Shown piece after piece: positions 63,410 to 64,000 of a stretch of DNA of 64,000 bases. Under the pieces are notes generated by a model. That model was given only the letters and a program-made list of their open reading frames with translations, was not told the origin of the DNA and searched no databases. The stretch comes from Prochlorococcus marinus CUG1433 (GTDB taxonomy: Bacteria; Cyanobacteriota; Cyanobacteriia; PCC-6307; Cyanobiaceae). The stretch lies in contig JAEPLN010000001.1 in assembly GCA_017644425.1 (NCBI GenBank), positions 248,001-312,000 on the forward strand, given 5' to 3'. Both the position numbers and the translations under genes were made by a program. The stretch's first letter is position 1. The number at the start of each line of letters is the position of its first letter.

Positions 63410-64000
63410 GTGAAAAATAATCATAACTTGCTTGAAATTCCAAATATTAACTCAAAGGACGCAAAGTTAAAGGAATTAATTTATGACATTGATGATTCAT
63501 TATTTAATAAAGATAATTATTCTAAGGAAAAATTTGAGCACCTTTGTATATGTAGTGGAGGCACAACTTCTAGCTGTGCCAAAAATGGTTTCACAACTCT
63601 TGATCTAAGAAAAAATTACAGCAAAATTCACCTAGATAGAGAAAGCAATTTAGTGACAATTGGAGGTGGAGTAATAATGGGGGATTTAATAAATTATTTA
63701 CAAAAAAATACTCGAAGTTTTCCTATCGGACTTTCTAAACTTCCTGGAGCTGGCTATATACTTACTGGTGGAGTAAGCCCGCTTAGTAGAGCCTATGGAT
63801 TAGCTATTGATAATATTGAATCAATAAAAGGTTTCTTGGGTAATGGCACATTTATCTCTTTAAAAAAAAATCAAATAAAACCAGAAAAGCAACTGGTTTG
63901 GGAAGCAATTAAAGGCGCAGCGCCCTTCTTCTCAATCATTACTGAAATAGAACTTAAAACTTTCCAATCTAATCCAATTAAGATTATTGAGGGATTTGTA
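63410..64000 (+). CDS. FAD-binding oxidoreductase, partial
   Basis: The frame starts at GTG 63410 (MKNNHNLLEIPNINSKDAKL) and runs off the window. It holds CSGGTTSSCAKN, LVTIGGGVIMGDLINYLQ and IGLSKLPGAGYILTGGVSPL, as in the FAD-binding PCMH domain of FAD-linked oxidases. It is divergent from cbiX and starts within the long version of that frame. The C-terminal part is missing. Confidence 0.8.
   Translation, partial: MKNNHNLLEIPNINSKDAKLKELIYDIDDSLFNKDNYSKEKFEHLCICSGGTTSSCAKNGFTTLDLRKNYSKIHLDRESNLVTIGGGVIMGDLINYLQKNTRSFPIGLSKLPGAGYILTGGVSPLSRAYGLAIDNIESIKGFLGNGTFISLKKNQIKPEKQLVWEAIKGAAPFFSIITEIELKTFQSNPIKIIEGFV

Noticed and set aside
1-64000. CRISPR arrays, insertion sequences, prophage.
   Set aside because: No regularly spaced repeats, transposase frames or phage structural genes were seen.

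Overview
The window looks like part of a chromosome from a high-light-adapted Prochlorococcus. The sequence is very AT-rich and tightly packed, with many very short genes. It carries a high-light-inducible (Hli) protein, DUF1651-like and TIGR02450-like small proteins typical of marine picocyanobacteria, a cobalamin-dependent class II ribonucleotide reductase, Tic20, CPP1-like and DUF3531 proteins, and a 6S RNA candidate beside purK. No phycobilisome, rRNA, CRISPR or transposase genes were seen. This assignment rests on gene content and style; no alignment was run.

Layout. 0-4.3 kb: small unknown genes, an RHH-like protein, a DUF2130 protein and a stand-alone IF2-N-like domain. 4.3-10.1 kb: a four-gene DNA repair operon (MBL/beta-CASP exonuclease, ATP-dependent DNA ligase, Lhr-like helicase, metallophosphoesterase). 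10.3-17.1 kb: small genes, then pstS-pstC-pstA-pstB for phosphate uptake on the minus strand, an LptA/OstA-like protein, a cytochrome c6-like protein and a K+ channel. 17-29.4 kb: a gene-poor-looking stretch that is in fact filled with tiny genes, many of them single-membrane-span proteins in translationally coupled rows. It also holds an SDR, an Hli protein, a lone NAD+-ligase adenylation domain, two paralogous operons with matching LexA-like promoters, two tiny ORFs with perfect Shine-Dalgarno sites and strong terminators, and a DnaA-box cluster.

29.4-40.5 kb: 6S RNA candidate, purK, aroB, a MidA-like methyltransferase, a TPM-domain protein, a metallophosphoesterase, nadA, ctpA, ispG, a UDG that appears to lack its iron-sulfur ligands, and an aspartate-type aminotransferase. 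40.5-43.6 kb: phnD-phnC-phnE phosphonate/phosphite ABC transporter. 43.7-53.5 kb: SGNH hydrolase, DUF92 kinase-like protein, rsmE, DUF3531, an ABC ATPase, hslO, a CPP1-like protein, prfC, a methyltransferase and nrdJ. 53.5-59.9 kb: a structured leader with a 33-residue DUF4278 peptide, tRNA-Ser(UGA), TM2, nuclease, Tic20, glyoxalase I, an RHH-like/GIY-YIG-like pair and a pentapeptide protein. 60-64 kb: a GMC oxidoreductase with two poly-C tracts, a long-form CbiX with a His-rich tail, and the start of an FAD-linked oxidase cut by the window edge.

The most notable observations are: (i) two DUF1651-like operons with near-identical promoters, each overlapping a LexA-type half-site pair; (ii) two tiny minus-strand transcription units with perfect SD sequences; (iii) two DnaA-box clusters; (iv) a truncated LigA-like adenylation domain in an operon of small membrane proteins; (v) a conserved-looking leader upstream of the DUF4278 peptide; and (vi) poly-C tracts in the GMC gene.
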